Shown here: one piece after another, positions 1 through 12,034 of the stretch
Position numbering within the stretch: the stretch's first letter is position 1
Layout: each line of letters starts with the position of its first letter
From: Hemibagrus wyckioides
Taxonomy: Eukaryota > Chordata > Actinopteri > Siluriformes > Bagridae
Assembly: GCF_019097595.1 (NCBI RefSeq)
Contig: NC_080726.1
Coordinates: forward strand, 15,351,705 to 15,415,704
Direction: 5' to 3'
DNA: 64,000 nt
Translations under genes and position numbers: made by a program
Notes under the pieces: generated by a model
Seen by the model: only the letters and a program-made list of their open reading frames with translations
Databases searched by the model: none
What the model was told of the DNA's origin: nothing

Positions 1-1029
1 AGAACACACAAAGAAAATCAGCACAGACAGTAACCCAAGCTCAGCCTAGAACCTGAGACCCTGGAGCTGTGAGGTGCTACCTGTTGCATAATAATAATTG
101 GATAATTACAATGGGCATGGAAGCAAGTGTATAGGCAACATTTTATACATATAAAATATCTGGGATAGTTATTGCAGTAAAAAAATTGGAGGAATGTGGG
201 AAATCGTTTAAGAAGCTGTGAAGGACTAGTACTGTGAAGGGAAATTCTGGAGGAGATAACAGCTCGAGACTAAAGGGTCGGCCATTTTCTCTACACTTTG
301 CACAAAGTGTTGTTCTGTGGCAGCATACATTTCTTAAACTGTCACAGGATGTACAAACTCTGCAAGGCCTTCTTGAGGAAATAGCAAGCAGTAGCTACAG
401 ACAGAAACATTTTGTTGCTGAAAGGCTGTGTTGTATAGTGTGTATGGTCATTTGTATTATAGCCGATATAACATAATTGCTGTGGGGAGACAGTCGGTCC
501 AGATTAGAGGCTAGAGAGCGAGAGCGGCGAAAGAGCACTGAGAGCTTTTTCTGCATGTTGCTGGCTCAGGCGTACAGAGATGAAATAAAATGAAAGCATG
601 TCTGGATTAAAGCTCATTAAGTGGGAGAAGAGCCTTAATTGCTGCAGCTCTGTACAGCCTCACAAAGAGCCAGCCTCACTAATCTGTTGCTTAAGGGTGA
701 TTGTTTTCTGCATTCACCAAAAGAAAAGCATAGCAAAAGAAAACAGTATTTTAGGAAAGGTTGTTTAAGAAATTGGCACGAAACTGCCTTGTGGAGAGAA
801 AAACAAAGCATGTGTGTGATTGGATTTTCCCGCCTGTGCTTTGTGAAGAAAAGAAAATGTCTTCGTGTTTTAAAGCTCATCAGCTTTTAACTGGCTTGTG
901 GTAAACAGGATAAACTTCCCTTTCAGAGTGAATTTCTTCTGTGCAGAGCCCTGCAGTTTATTAACAGGTGGCTGTATCTGTATTGCCTGTATAATGGCAT
1001 ACAGAATACTCCACCGACATCAACTTACA

Positions 1030-1147
<118 letters not shown>

Positions 1148-1183
1148 ATCATGTGTGTGTATATATAGACACACACACTCACA

Positions 1184-1495
1184 CACTGATCAGGGATAAC
1201 ATTATGACCACCTGCCTAATACTGTGTTAGTTGCTCCCAAAACAGCCCTGACAGAAAAGCATTGACTCTACTGGATCCCTGAAGGTGTGCTGTGGTATCT
1301 GGCTCCAAGATTTTAGAAGCAGGTCCTTTAAGTCCACCTTGCAACTTACAGGACTTAAAGGACTTATAGGACTTCACACAACTTTGAGGACAAAATGTAT
1401 ACTGGCTGCTTAATATATCCCACCCACTAACAGATGCCATGATGAGGAGATAATCAGTTCACTTCTGCTCATAATGTCATAATGTTGAGGCTGAT
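1184..1495 (-). mobile_element. Internally deleted Tc1-like element (family with ends like GATCAGxxATAACATTATGACC)
   Basis: The left end reads TGATCAGGGATAACATTATG and the right end, near 1475-1495, is its diverged reverse complement (CATAATGTTGAGGCTGAT). The internal sequence resembles both ends of the element at 31063-31569, for example the CCACCCACTAACA and ATGATGAGGAGATAATCAGT blocks near the right end. Only about 310 bp remain and no transposase survives. It is a non-autonomous deletion derivative. Confidence 0.75.
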
Positions 1496-1501
1496 ATACA
1501 T

Positions 1502-2020
1502 ATACACTATATTGCCAATTATTTTGGGACACACCTCCAAATTATTGAATACAGGTGTGTCTTTTTAGGGGTTGGGCTTGGCCCCTTAGTTCCAGTGAAA
1601 GGAACCAAGACATTTTGGACAATTTCATGCTCCCAACTTTGTGGGAACTGCTTGGGGATGACCCCTTCCTGTTCCAACATGACTGCACACCGGTGCACAA
1701 AGCAAGGTTCATAAATACATGGATGAGTGAGTTTGGTTTGGAGGAACTCTACTGGCCTGTACAAAGTCCTGACCTCAACCCGATAGAACATCTTTGGGAT
1801 GAATTAGAGCGGAGACTGTGAGCCAGGTCAAAACTGGGACATCTGCCTTTACATGCACATGAATGTAATATGGAGTTAGCCCACCCTTTGCAGCTATAAC
1901 AGCTTCAACTCTTCTGGGAAGGTTTTCCACAAAGTTTAGGAGTGTGTTTATAGGAAATTTTGACCATTCCTCTAGAAGTGCATTTGTGAGGTCAGGCACT
2001 GGTGAGCCTAAAAGCTTTGT
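1502..2020. mobile_element. Rearranged Tc1-like element with an inverted 3' part
   Basis: The left terminus TACACTATATTGCCAA matches the terminus of the near-intact copy at 41957. From 1565 to 1828 the + strand matches the transposase segment found at 42693-42964, including the HDC and [14 protein letters not shown] motifs that carry the second Asp and the Glu of the DDE triad. From about 1876 to 2005 the sequence instead matches the last part of the transposase gene (about 42990-43105) on the opposite strand. The N-terminal half and the first catalytic Asp are missing. The copy is a deletion and inversion derivative and cannot encode transposase. Confidence 0.8.
1565..1828 (+). pseudogene. 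Tc1 transposase fragment (DDE core, partial)
   Basis: An open stretch encodes a piece of a Tc1 transposase: [34 protein letters not shown] and [18 protein letters not shown]. The second Asp and the catalytic Glu are present with Tc1-type spacing. The DNA-binding domains and first Asp are absent, and a stop follows at the inversion junction. It is a dead fragment within the rearranged element. Confidence 0.8.
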
Positions 2021-2798
2021 CATGGTTTGATAAATTCTTTGAATTCTTAAATATTGATTAAATTAGAATATAATTCATATGTCCTAGCCTCACATTCCTC
2101 TCATATCAAGCCCTGTTTCATATCTGTGTGAAACTGAAAAATAGCTCATTAATCAACAGAATGAATTGCCGGGAATAAACCAATATTATTACATCATGAC
2201 TAAATAGTGCTTGTTTCCCAAAATTCAGTTTGAACAGACTATCTGTTCTGCACTGGAAATAACCCCAAGCCACCCCTTATTTCCACCCTAGCTCCTGCTT
2301 CCAACTGTTTTGAACTTTTTTATGGATGTCTTAATCTGGCGTAATTTGCAATGGCTTGAATACAGTTGCAGGTTGTTCCATGGAATGGACAAAAAGGTTT
2401 GATCATCAGCAGTAAATCCTGCTTTGTCACACCTCTGTGGTTATTTGATTCACTGAAGAAAATCAGGTTTTTATGTGAGACATGCTCCCTCTTCCCATGG
2501 CTTATTCCACTTCACCTGTGAAACATGTCCAGGTGATACCTTCATTTTTTATTTAGGTTTCTTATCCTCTTTTACTTTTACTTACAGACACATTGTGCCT
2601 TATTATTTTGGATTTCTCTTGCATCCGTTTTTTTCTCATTCATGTCTGGTCATTACTGTAGTTATGACCATCACTGACTGGTCTGGGGGACTAAGTGTAT
2701 AATATTCCCGCTAAACACAGAGTAGGCTAGATGTCTGGGGGCTGCTGAGTGCTTTTGCACATTGTTGGGCTGAGATCAATAGTGTGTTCCAGTATATT

Positions 2799-2821
2799 TC
2801 TCTCTCTCTCTCTCTCTCTCT
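2799..2821. repeat. (TC)n microsatellite
   Basis: A pure TC run of about 23 bp. Confidence 0.95.
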
Positions 2822-3169
2822 GGCTGAGCAGGTGAGAGGTGCCTCAGTGCATTGCTGGGTGCTGATCAATAAGCTGCCAGTGATAGCAGGTGTCCTTGCA
2901 TTGATCGGGCTGTTCCTTGCCGCTGGTCATTATGGAGATGTGAGATTGACCTTTACACAGAGGTGTGTGAGAAGGCAGAAAGTAGCAAGAACTCGGCTGC
3001 AAAGCCCTTCTGGGACCTGCACTTTTACAGAGTAGAAACATGTCCCTCAGCCTCAATGCTGCTGCTGGGGTGACATTTCAAAAATCCCATAAATCACACT
3101 GGAGACAGTATAATGCAGGCGCAGATGGCATATTCATGGGGTTGACTGGGATTTTGTGCCAGAGTTGTC

Positions 3170-3460
3170 AGTCTCTCCAGGATTTTGCAACGTTTTTTTT
3201 GTGATTGTTGTGGCCGAGAATTCTTGGTTTTTAAAACTTTTGCGATGCAGTTTGCAGCTTCATAGCTGTACTCATGTTTGACACGCATGAATCGGAGACG
3301 GCTTTGACTCAAGGCTGTTGTGATGATGTCACATGACACGTCTTGGCCCAAATCTGCAGGAAATCTGTGCATATTTTAAAAACTGCAAGCTCCTCCTCCG
3401 AGTTTTCTTGATTTTGCGTTAATTTCTACGATCACAAAATTGCGAAAATCTGGAGGAACT
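3170..3460. mobile_element. MITE-like non-autonomous DNA transposon
   Basis: The block begins AGTCTCTCCAGGATTTTGC and ends with the reverse complement of AGTTCCTCCAGATTTTCGC, an imperfect terminal inverted repeat of about 20 bp. The internal 250 bp have a 92-codon minus-strand open frame overlapping the left edge, but I recognise no transposase in it. No clear target-site duplication was seen, so the superfamily is left open. Confidence 0.55.
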
Positions 3461-4825
3461 AAATTGTGTCCAAAAACATACCAATACTCTACACTTTTCT
3501 TAGCTTTGCTCCCATAGTTACATAGTTACCTTTCTTGCTAGATTTGAGGTACAGTTATTTCATCAGGTTTCCTTTTTCATATTGTTGAAAGCTGTTCTGA
3601 GATATATTTTATTTTCATTTTTTTTTAATTTTCATTTTTCAGGCATATTATAACAATTACTAGAAGTACTAATCATGCAGTCATATTTCTGCATTATTTG
3701 TAATAATTAGACAGTAAACGTTTGGATTATTGCAGCTTTATTTAGAACTTAACATACCCCTTAGTCTAGTGCTGCACGGGGTTTGTGGCCTGAAGTGCTT
3801 ACTGAAATTTATGCAGCCATATTTTCAGAAAGAAGATTACTGTCTCCTTTGGCTGGGATTCGATTGGCTGGATATTCAGGAGTAGTCACAATTTCAAGTG
3901 GTAGCTCAATCACAGTTGCTTTTAGTCCTCTCAGAGAAACACAAGGCTTTACTGTGTTTCACAACAGCACATTCTGAAATGTCTTACAATTGCTGAGAGC
4001 TTAGGTTCATAGGTATATACACTCTGTCCTCTAACACCAATTTCCCCCACTACACAAGTCTGGCAATCCAAGTTTCACTCTACCATGCGAAAAACACGGA
4101 CAAAATTCTGGGTTATTAACTTCTCTGTCTTAGCATTTTGCCCCCATCCCAATGTAACTGTCTGAAGCCTTTTAATATAGCTGCCATTTTCTTTTTCTCT
4201 CCACATTCCATTTGAACATGTTGTTCTGCTCATATGGTTTTGAAGATAAATGTTATGTTTGATAAATTGTGAAGAATATCAAATGTGGTTTTTTTTTTTG
4301 ACTGCTCTTGTTTTGACAGAATAAGGATGAAAGACAAGGCTTTCTGTCCAAGCTAGAAGCTTCAAAAGGCCTTTGAATTAAATGTGTCTCCATTGAGGAG
4401 AATGAAAAGTGTTGGATATGTGGGAGCCGTGCTGCAGGAGACGCTGGCTCTGTGCCACACTGAGAGATGATTCATTCTGGCATTGATGGGTGTTTTGCAT
4501 TTATCTTGCAACTTTTTTTATATTACTTTGTAACTACACTGCAATAAATGTTATGGTATATACAGGGGAGGGAATATCATAAATTCATAAACTCACACAC
4601 CAGGCATGATTGCTCGCCCAGTCCCATGTTTTGGTAGCCCTAAAGGACTAGTTCAGGGAATCAAAATCTAACTTTGGCTAGTTAGTCAGCTAGTTAGTTG
4701 ATAAGTATATTATCCGCTTCTAATGTGTTTACACCTTCGACAGATCCAGAAGTAATCCAGTACTTTGGCTATGAGATTTCACTAACAGCCTTATTTTTCC
4801 TTAAGAGTCATGACTTTGCACAAGT

Positions 4826-5257
4826 ATTTTCACATACACTATAACCTCCACTCTTCTGGGAAGGCTTGCCACTAGATTTGTGGAGCATGTCTGTAGAGAT
4901 ATGTGTTCGTTCAGCCGCAGGAGAATTAGTGAGATCAGGAACCGATGTGAGGCAAAGAGGCCTGGGGTAATTCAGTGTTTCAGTTCCTCCCAAAGGTGTT
5001 GAGTGGGGTTGAGTTAGAGTCAGTGCTCTGTGCAGGACACTCGAGTTCTTACACTTCATGTCTTCATGGCGCTTGCTTTGTGCACCATCATCATCATGCA
5101 GGACCACATTTGGTTTCAGTGAAAGGAAATTGTAAATGTTACAGCATAAAAACATCCTATAGAATTGCTTGTGCTTACAACTTTGCAGCAACAGTTTAGG
5201 GAAGGCTCACAGATGGGTGTGTTGGTCAGATGTCTACATACATTTAGCCATGTAGCA
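4826..5257. mobile_element. Tc1-derived relic, deleted
   Basis: The left part (4850-5050) is the reverse complement of Tc1-type transposase 3' sequence (CTCCACTCTTCTGGGAAGG, then GTTGAGTGGGGTTGAG). It resembles the copy at 27470-27775. The right part (5110-5250) reads like the forward strand ending GGTCAGATGTCTACATAC, a decayed terminal sequence. The arrangement is that of a non-autonomous Tc1 derivative with opposed segments. Open frames across it are short and overlap antisense. Confidence 0.6.
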
Positions 5258-5504
5258 TATCTGCATGTTCCTGATTTTCAACAGATTGTCTGTCATCTGT
5301 GCACACATTATTTTGCCTAAAAAAATCTTTTTACTGACAGACAGATTGCGCCTCAGATGATGTGTTGTGAAGCACTTGTAGGGATTCCCAAAATATACCA
5401 TACGTTATAGTTAAAGCACTAAGGTACATCACACCACTGTGAAGCACATTAAGGTTAAAACCTACTATACATATTTCATGAAAAAATTACATTGCATTCT
5501 CTAA

Positions 5505-5775
5505 ACAGCTTAACTTACTGGGTGTCAGAGAACCTGGAGCCTATTCTAGGTGATTTGGGGTTACATGGCAGGGTAAACCCTGGACAGGATGCCAGATTGG
5601 GCACAATAACAAACACAAAAGACAACACGTGTTTAGAACTGGAGGAGGAAACTGGAGAACCTATAGGAAGCCATTGAGTCATGGGGAAAACATGCAAGTG
5701 GCAGTGGTGGGAACTGAGCTCCCAAACATGGAGATGTGAGATAAATGTGCTAACCACCAAGCCACTGTGCTTCTC
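5505..5775 (+). repeat. Interspersed fish repeat, unclassified
   Basis: It contains blocks I recognise from a very common teleost repeat: CCTGGAGCCTAT, CCTGGACAGGATGCCA, TGGAGGAGGAAACTGGAGAA, GGGGAAAACATGCAA and TGCTAACCACCAAGCCACTG. Short open frames through it are not coding. The source element is not assigned here. Confidence 0.6.
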
Positions 5776-6547
5776 ACACCCTGAAAACTTAAAACTAATT
5801 AAGGAGTACATTTTTTGAACCACTTGTCGGTGGGGGATAATATCCCACACAATATCTACTTGTTTTGGGTTTCTGGTGATTTGTCCACACCTCTAACATG
5901 TAGACAGACTTTGTAGAAAATTGCAAAACATTTTATTTATGATTCTTGAGCATACAACTGCTGAGGTTTCACAACAGGTGTGTTATCTGTGGGATGCCAT
6001 AGTGGTAGAAAATGTTTAAATCTTTTGATAGTATGCCACGATACACAGACGTATGTACTATGTACTGTATGCCTATCCATTAGTATTAGCTGTAAATTCT
6101 GCAAGCTGTCATCCATTAAAGGGAATATGAATAGTGGACTCCTTGTTTTAATCATGGCCATATGAACGGTCATTATATCCAGGACATTGTAAAGATCTGA
6201 TAACGCATCTGATAATCTTTCTCAGCCGCTGCAGTTGCTTTCTTATTGGACTCTTATTAATGTTTAATTTAACACAGCATGCATGGGTGAGAAGCTGTTG
6301 CTGTGAGAATGATTAATCCCGCTCCTGGTTTCTGCGGCCTGCCAGAAGCACGTGAGCAGCACTCTGCCCTCCATACAGATTCATTATAAGGCCTTGTGCA
6401 TGTGGAGTGGGAGTGGGAGAGCTCTGAGTGAAAAGGACATGAATCAGTGGAAATCAATTTGAGATGAAATGTATCCTGCTCTCTCTCTCACACCTAATCT
6501 CTGTTATGGGCTCCCATCATCACATTGGGAATGCTGAACTCTGTTTT

Positions 6548-6549
<2 letters not shown>

Positions 6550-6584
<35 letters not shown>

Positions 6585-6585
6585 C

Positions 6586-6618
<33 letters not shown>
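6550..6618. repeat. (GA)n microsatellite, interrupted
   Basis: Two GA runs separated by a CAGGCAGACA interruption. Confidence 0.95.
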
Positions 6619-6621
<3 letters not shown>

Positions 6622-6822
6622 AATATGTTAAATTACCTATTTGACGAAAAATGTTATGTTTTCTAGCTAACATGAGTTGTCCTTTGTCTTTTTTGGACCC
6701 CTGTGTGTGTGTGTTTACATGCTCAAACTTGTGATAGAGTCTGGTCTCTCTCCTTTAGTCTGTGCTCGACCCATGTACACCTGCTTGCCCTTCAGCTTCT
6801 GTTCATTCATTTTATCCATGGC

Positions 6823-6824
<2 letters not shown>

Positions 6825-6857
<33 letters not shown>
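6825..6857. repeat. (CA)n microsatellite
   Basis: A CA run of about 32 bp. Confidence 0.95.
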
Positions 6858-6860
<3 letters not shown>

Positions 6861-7309
6861 CATTACCCTTGCTTTCTTGCTGTAAGGAAACTTTTCACAA
6901 GGTTGTATACTAGTATGCTTGGCTGCACCGTCCACTCTGTGTCCCTCTGTGTGTCCTTCTGCCTCTCAGTTTAAAGGCAGAACCTTGGCAGGATTCTATC
7001 TGAAGACAATTTGAAAAACATAGGCGAATGCACAGTAAATGTGACGGGATCAAGTCCAAAAATGTGTCTGAAACAAGCGCTCCATGCCAAACATTATGTG
7101 AATGCAGGACTGTTTGGATTTTGCTCATTGTCTGGTGTTATTAGCAGCTTCATACATTCCCTCTCATCACTCATCCAAGCCAGCTATGATTGCGTGCCCT
7201 AATTTTCATTAATTCGCTTACAGTTGTGTTCTGCTTTATGTTTATTTTTTTAATACATGTGTCTTTGTTTTAATTCAAGTCTTATCTCCCAATTCCCCTC
7301 TTGTTTATC

Positions 7310-8030
7310 AGGAGAGTGGGTGCCTCCTTAGGAACAGAATCCAGACCCAAATGCAGGGATAAAATGAGGAACAGGAAATTTCTTAAATAAACTAACAAAA
7401 CTATAGACACATGGAAACACTAGGGAAAACTAGGCAACTAACTCCAAAATAACAAACACAAAACAAACAGCAGAAACCAGGAGACAAAACCAGGTAACAA
7501 AAGACAAGGACTCAGCAAAACACAAGCATGAGACTGCAGGTATATATAGGGAAGGTAATTAGTGAGACATAAGGAAGAGGTGTGCAGAGGCGGGGAAAAG
7601 GAGGAAGGATCGGGCAGGGCAAGCACATGTGCAAACACAAAAAACATAAACAGAAGCACATGGGAAACATAATGTAAATGAAACCCTGCCACACTGCCCT
7701 CTGGTGTTCTGGCAGAGACCTGTGCAGCAGTCCATGACATTGTTATTGGTTATTCTTCGATTGTGTCCTTATTATTCTCACCTGCTTTCTTTTCCCCTTT
7801 GATTTGTCCATGTATTTAAACCCTTGTGTGTAATGTTGTGACTGACTGTACTATGCTCTATCTCATGGTTTCAGTGTCTCGTCCTCATCTCGTATGATCT
7901 GTTCGCTGATCTTCTGATCTTTGCCTGTTTTCTGGTTTTGACTTTGCCTTGTGTTTTGCCACTTTCTTCGTTAAAGCCTGCTCTACCAGCACTTGCATCC
8001 ACTTCTTGTTAGAATTTTCGGGGTTCACTC
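7310..8030. repeat. Interspersed repeat block (A-rich then T-rich halves)
   Basis: The left half (7320-7735) is A-rich with AACAAAC, AAACCAGG and a CTGCCCTCTGGTGTTCTGGC block. The right half (7741-8000) is T/C-rich with TTTGCCTGTTTTCTGG and a CCAGCACTTGCATCC block. Both halves resemble repeats I have seen flanking fish genes. They may be the two ends of one element in opposite orientation, or two elements side by side. No protein is encoded. Confidence 0.4.
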
Positions 8031-8620
8031 GGAGAAGAAGTCTCGCTGCTCCTGCTGCTACCTCCGAGCTGATATCAGGGAAGAACCACGCAGAGACAGT
8101 GATTGAATAGCAAACTCTTTGAAATTCACTGATGTAAGTAAGGAGTAATATTCAGTGTTGTCTATTGATAAACAAAAGACGTCAGCAGAAACAGACGTGG
8201 CGGTTTTGGTGAGTTTATTACAAAAAAGGATGATCAAAATTCCAGAAGAAGAAAACGTTATGGAGTGTAGAGAACAGAAAGAATTTCTAGGTCAAAACAA
8301 AAGATCAGGAGAGATCACATTATAAACAAATCTTATCACACAGTCAGCCCAGGACAGAGCGTGCCAAGATATATTCAAAATATATCAACCCCGATATATG
8401 AAAAAAGAAGAAAAAAGTTCAGAAGCATTTAACTGCCACAGCACATAAATCAACTTCATGGAGTGAAAAGAATACATTTTCGGTAGCAAGTAGCCCTGTC
8501 ACTCTTCTGCCATGTTCTATAACTAGATGTGTGTGAAGGCTATTGATTCGGGTTATGAGCTTCTTTTTTTTTGTCAAAACCTTTAACTGCTGCTGATGTT
8601 TCAATGCAGTTTCGGTTACT
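8006..8620. mobile_element. Possible solo LTR
   Basis: The sequence starts TGTTAGAATTTTCGGGG, continues with a GC-richer stretch (8030-8110) and then a purine-rich body with a GAGTTTATTACAAA block near 8210. This layout resembles fish Gypsy-type LTRs, but the right boundary, a matching CA end and a target duplication were not identified. Treat it as a weak call. Confidence 0.25.
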
Positions 8621-9369
8621 GTCTTTGATTCAAGACCCGTGTCTCTTCAGCTGGGCTTCTCAGCATGGTGTGATATTGGTTCTAGGATAATGGGTGTCTT
8701 AAAATAACTTTTGAAGGCTGTTGCATGGTCCAAAGAGAAAAGTTTTCACCACATTTTTAGCACCACGTATCCCTTACTGTAGTCCAGTGCAGTGTTTATG
8801 GCTCCTGAGGCAATAGAGCTGGACAGTATGGAAAATTGAACACGATCTTCACTCTCCTGCCCTGAAAGCTTCACTTTCACACTTTCAAGTTCAACCAAAT
8901 ACATCTTCTTCAAAATAACTTTTGAAAATGTTATTGCTTGTGCTTTATTCAGAATGGAAATGATTTGTGCAGAATAAATGCAGTTTTTAACTAGAATTTC
9001 AGTTTGCTTTTGAAAAAAAAAACCTTGATAAACATCATAGATCTTTTTCAGATGCTTTGCTCTTTACCTTGGCCTTTCTATTCGCGCTTACTGCCGTCTA
9101 ACACAGAGAGAGAGTGACGGAGTAAACGGAGTGAACAGATTGAACGTCTGAAAGGTGGGAAGGTGACTTAGATATAACAGAATAAAGGACAGAGGCCCTG
9201 TAATCAGACTAATGCAGAAGTGAGGGGTTGTTATCAGATGCTCTTTAGATTACCATCTACCCTTTAGGTCATCCTTCACTTGAAATACCTCAGAGAAGCT
9301 CAAATGAGGGTTCGGTTGCTTTTTTTTTAGAAAAATATTAAGTTTAAAAAATATTAAGTAAGTTAAGTT

Positions 9370-9543
9370 AGTGAGCTTAGTGGTTAAGGTGTTGGGCTAT
9401 TAATTGGAATGGTTGTGAATACTAATCCCAGGTCCACCAATCTGCCACTGCTGGGCCCCTGAGCAAGGCCCTTAACCCTCAATTGCTCAGTTAGAAATGT
9501 AAGTCACTCTGGATAAGGGCAAAAGCCAGAAATGTAAATGTAG
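9370..9543 (+). mobile_element. tRNA-derived SINE, family A
   Basis: It starts with GCTTAGTGGTTAAGGTG (box A-like) followed by a decayed box B, then the body GCCACTGCTGGGCCCCTGAG and CAAGGCCCTTAACCCTCA, and ends with CTCTGGATAAGGGC and AAATGTAAATGTA tail repeats. The same body occurs at 39211 (+) and, inverted, at 10250. Confidence 0.8.
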
Positions 9544-9878
9544 TTATATAAAAACAGTTCATGCAGACGAAGAGAAGATCAGGTTTCATTCGTCCTTTTT
9601 AATACAAAAGAATGAGCTCTTAACACCTTTTGGTTTTTTGTTTTTGTTTTTTCCCCCTGTCTTTTTTTTTTGATTGGCTTGAGTCAACAGTGTGTTATTT
9701 TCTTGAGGTATGTTTCTGGACCTGGTTGGGAAGAAGAGCTCACTGAGCACCTTTGAAAACGTCGACATGTTAGTCTCCCTGGTGTATTATTTATGCTGTA
9801 CACAATGAGAAGAGCAGCACTTTGCCTCCAGTCATTCACTTCTTATAATCCTCAGTGTGTGTGTGTTGTGGCTTAGCT

Positions 9879-9880
<2 letters not shown>

Positions 9881-9916
<36 letters not shown>

Positions 9917-9954
9917 TGTTCTCTCTCTCTCTCTCACTCTCTCTCTCTCTCTCT
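9881..9954. repeat. (CT)n microsatellite, interrupted
   Basis: Three CT runs over about 74 bp. Confidence 0.95.
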
Positions 9955-10249
9955 TCTTCCCCACACAGAAGTGATCAAGCGTCATTTTGAAGTAGAGAAA
10001 AGAAGCGAGTTGTCATTACAGAAATACACTAATCAATGCGAGCAGTGCATAAGGCATTATGAGTAGAAAGCTTCAAATGCAGAGACCTCCATGATGTGTA
10101 GCTCACTTCTTCATGTCAGAGACATCTGAATTTCGCACTATAATCTGCATATCATCCTTGGAGTCACAGCAGTATCTGTCTTGGCTTGGAAAATTCAAAC
10201 TGATTAGTGTGTTACATGCATGCACCGCAGTTTCTAGCTATATATTTCA

Positions 10250-10459
10250 TTTCTGCCATTTAGCAGACACCCTTATCCAGAGCGAAATTTTTCTTATTTT
10301 ATACAAATGAGCAATTGTGGGTTAAGGGCCTTGCTCAGGGGCCTAGTAGTGGCAGCTTGGTGGACCTGAGATTCAAACTCACAGCCTTCCCATCAGTTGT
10401 CAATTTGATTATCGCTTTCAATTTGAGTCAAGCCTTAACCATCAAGCTACTACATCCCC
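10250..10459 (-). mobile_element. tRNA-derived SINE, family A, minus strand
   Basis: Reverse-complement copy of the family at 9370 and 39211. It begins with the tail (GCCATTTAGCAGACACCCTT), then GGGCCTTGCTCAGGGGCC and TGGCAGCTTGGTGGACC, and ends with the decayed tRNA-like head TTAACCATCAAGCTACTAC. The overlapping plus-strand frames at 10113-10500 are not genes. Confidence 0.8.
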
Positions 10460-10690
10460 TATGCTTCATGCTAAATTGCACTCTTTGTAAGCTGCAGTGA
10501 TGTAATTCCACTTCAACATTTAAGCCTAACCCTTTTCTTGATTTTTGTGATCATTTATTATAAAATATTTTTGTTTGCATTTGTGACTGGTATGTAAATC
10601 ACCACTGTACTTGAGAAAATATCTAAAGTATCTTTAATATAAATCTTTTAGATGTAATCACATCTGTGTTTTTCTCTTCCTATATCTCTT

Positions 10691-10920
10691 GATGATTACA
10701 ACAAACCAAATATAACAAAATATAACAATTTCTAGATATTTCTACTAATTCCAGGCTCACAATATTTGTGTTCTATTGGCAGATAATGCTGTTCGTATAA
10801 AGTATTTATTTCTAGAACCATTATCTGCCAATAGAATAAGAAATAGTAAAGCTTGAAACAAGTAAAGGAAACCTGTCTAGAAATAGGTTTGATCATTATA
10901 TATTTGGTTAGTTGTCATCT
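10691..10920. mobile_element. Hairpin-forming MITE-like element
   Basis: Outer arms GATGATTACAACAAACCAAA (10691) and TTTGGTTAGTTGTCATC (right side, ending about 10919) are imperfect inverted repeats. The inner arms TTCTATTGGCAGATAATG (10771-10788) and its exact reverse complement (10819-10836) form a perfect 18-bp stem around a 30-nt loop. Nested inverted repeats of this kind are typical of foldback or MITE elements. No coding capacity and no other copy in the window. Confidence 0.5.
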
Positions 10921-11977
10921 TATAAGAAGAAATACTAGATAAATCTGATCCGACTATATTGAAGTTTCTTTTATGAAGATGTTAGCTTCTGCACTGTATA
11001 AGTTCTAGCACTTACCCCGACCCTTGCTGTTTATTCTCTTTCTCTCTTCTTCCTGCTTTTATTCAAATTCTTTTTTTTTTACTGGCCAGGATGTGCAGCA
11101 GTTCTTATGACTGTTAGCTCCTTTAATCCAAACACCGGAGTTGTATTCTGCCTCACTTGAAAGTTGCTTTGGATGAAAGTGTATCCCACGTGAGGATTAA
11201 ACCGTGACAGTATGTGCTGTTGTAGGAAAATAATGAATGATGGGATGAGAATGCAGGATGCAGGCAGACATGAAAGTTCCCTCGCCAGCTTTTTTTTTAA
11301 TGTCTCCTTTTATAAGTTAATAGGACAAGAGATGGTATGTCATGTTACAGAGAAATCAGAAAACACAAAATCCTCTGTCCTGAAGAGTTAGCAAAAAAAA
11401 AAGAAAAAGAAAAGGAAAACAAAAAGAAGAAAAAGCAACCTTACTGGTCACAAAACTCTTTTTACACAACGCTGTTAGTGTTGTGACAGATGTTTTGTTC
11501 CTTAGCTGCATTTTGGCATCCATTCAAAACCTGTTTCTAAAGAGCATCACTTAAAAGTGAACTGAAGAATACATTAAAATAGGCAATAGTGAGAAAAAAA
11601 CAAAGTCTGTTCCCTGGTCCATGGAAAAAGATTCAAATGTAGTTCCCAGCCATTTAAAAGTCAAATGCGGTCAGCGGAGAGTAAAGAACTAAGAGATCTT
11701 TGAACGCACCATGGAGCCAGTCTGTTTATACTGAAGCTGATCTAATGGTGCAAATCAGACCCCAAAGCTCCTCGATCTGTCCCTTACATTTTCATGCTGG
11801 AGCTGATGTTTTATTTTGCCTGCAGGTTTTGAACTCTTTATGGCTGAAGCCTGTAAAGAGCGTTAAAGAGGGCACAGGTGTTGATTTACGATTCACAGCA
11901 TATACCATTCAAATAAGAGCAAGATAACCTTGATTTAGAGAAAAATCAGCACCTTTAATCTTCTCAATGAAGTAAAA

Positions 11978-12020
<43 letters not shown>

Positions 12021-12034
12021 AATAATAATAATAG
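11978..12034. repeat. (ATT)n/(AAT)n microsatellite
   Basis: A TTA run that switches to an AAT run, making the tract partly self-complementary. Confidence 0.95.

Noticed and set aside
5515..5850. 111-codon minus-strand frame
   Set aside because: It is antisense across a common interspersed repeat.
6677..6974. Overlapping small frames with Thr-His repeats
   Set aside because: All are produced by the (CA)n tract at 6825-6857.
7438..7740. 100-codon minus-strand hydrophobic frame
   Set aside because: It lies in an A-rich repeat block; the hydrophobicity follows from T-rich codons on the minus strand.
8045..8085. Leucine-rich stretch (CTGCTCCTGCTGCTA) as the missing signal-peptide exon of sez6
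   Set aside because: There is no in-frame ATG before it, a stop follows at once in that frame, and the context looks like a repeat or LTR.
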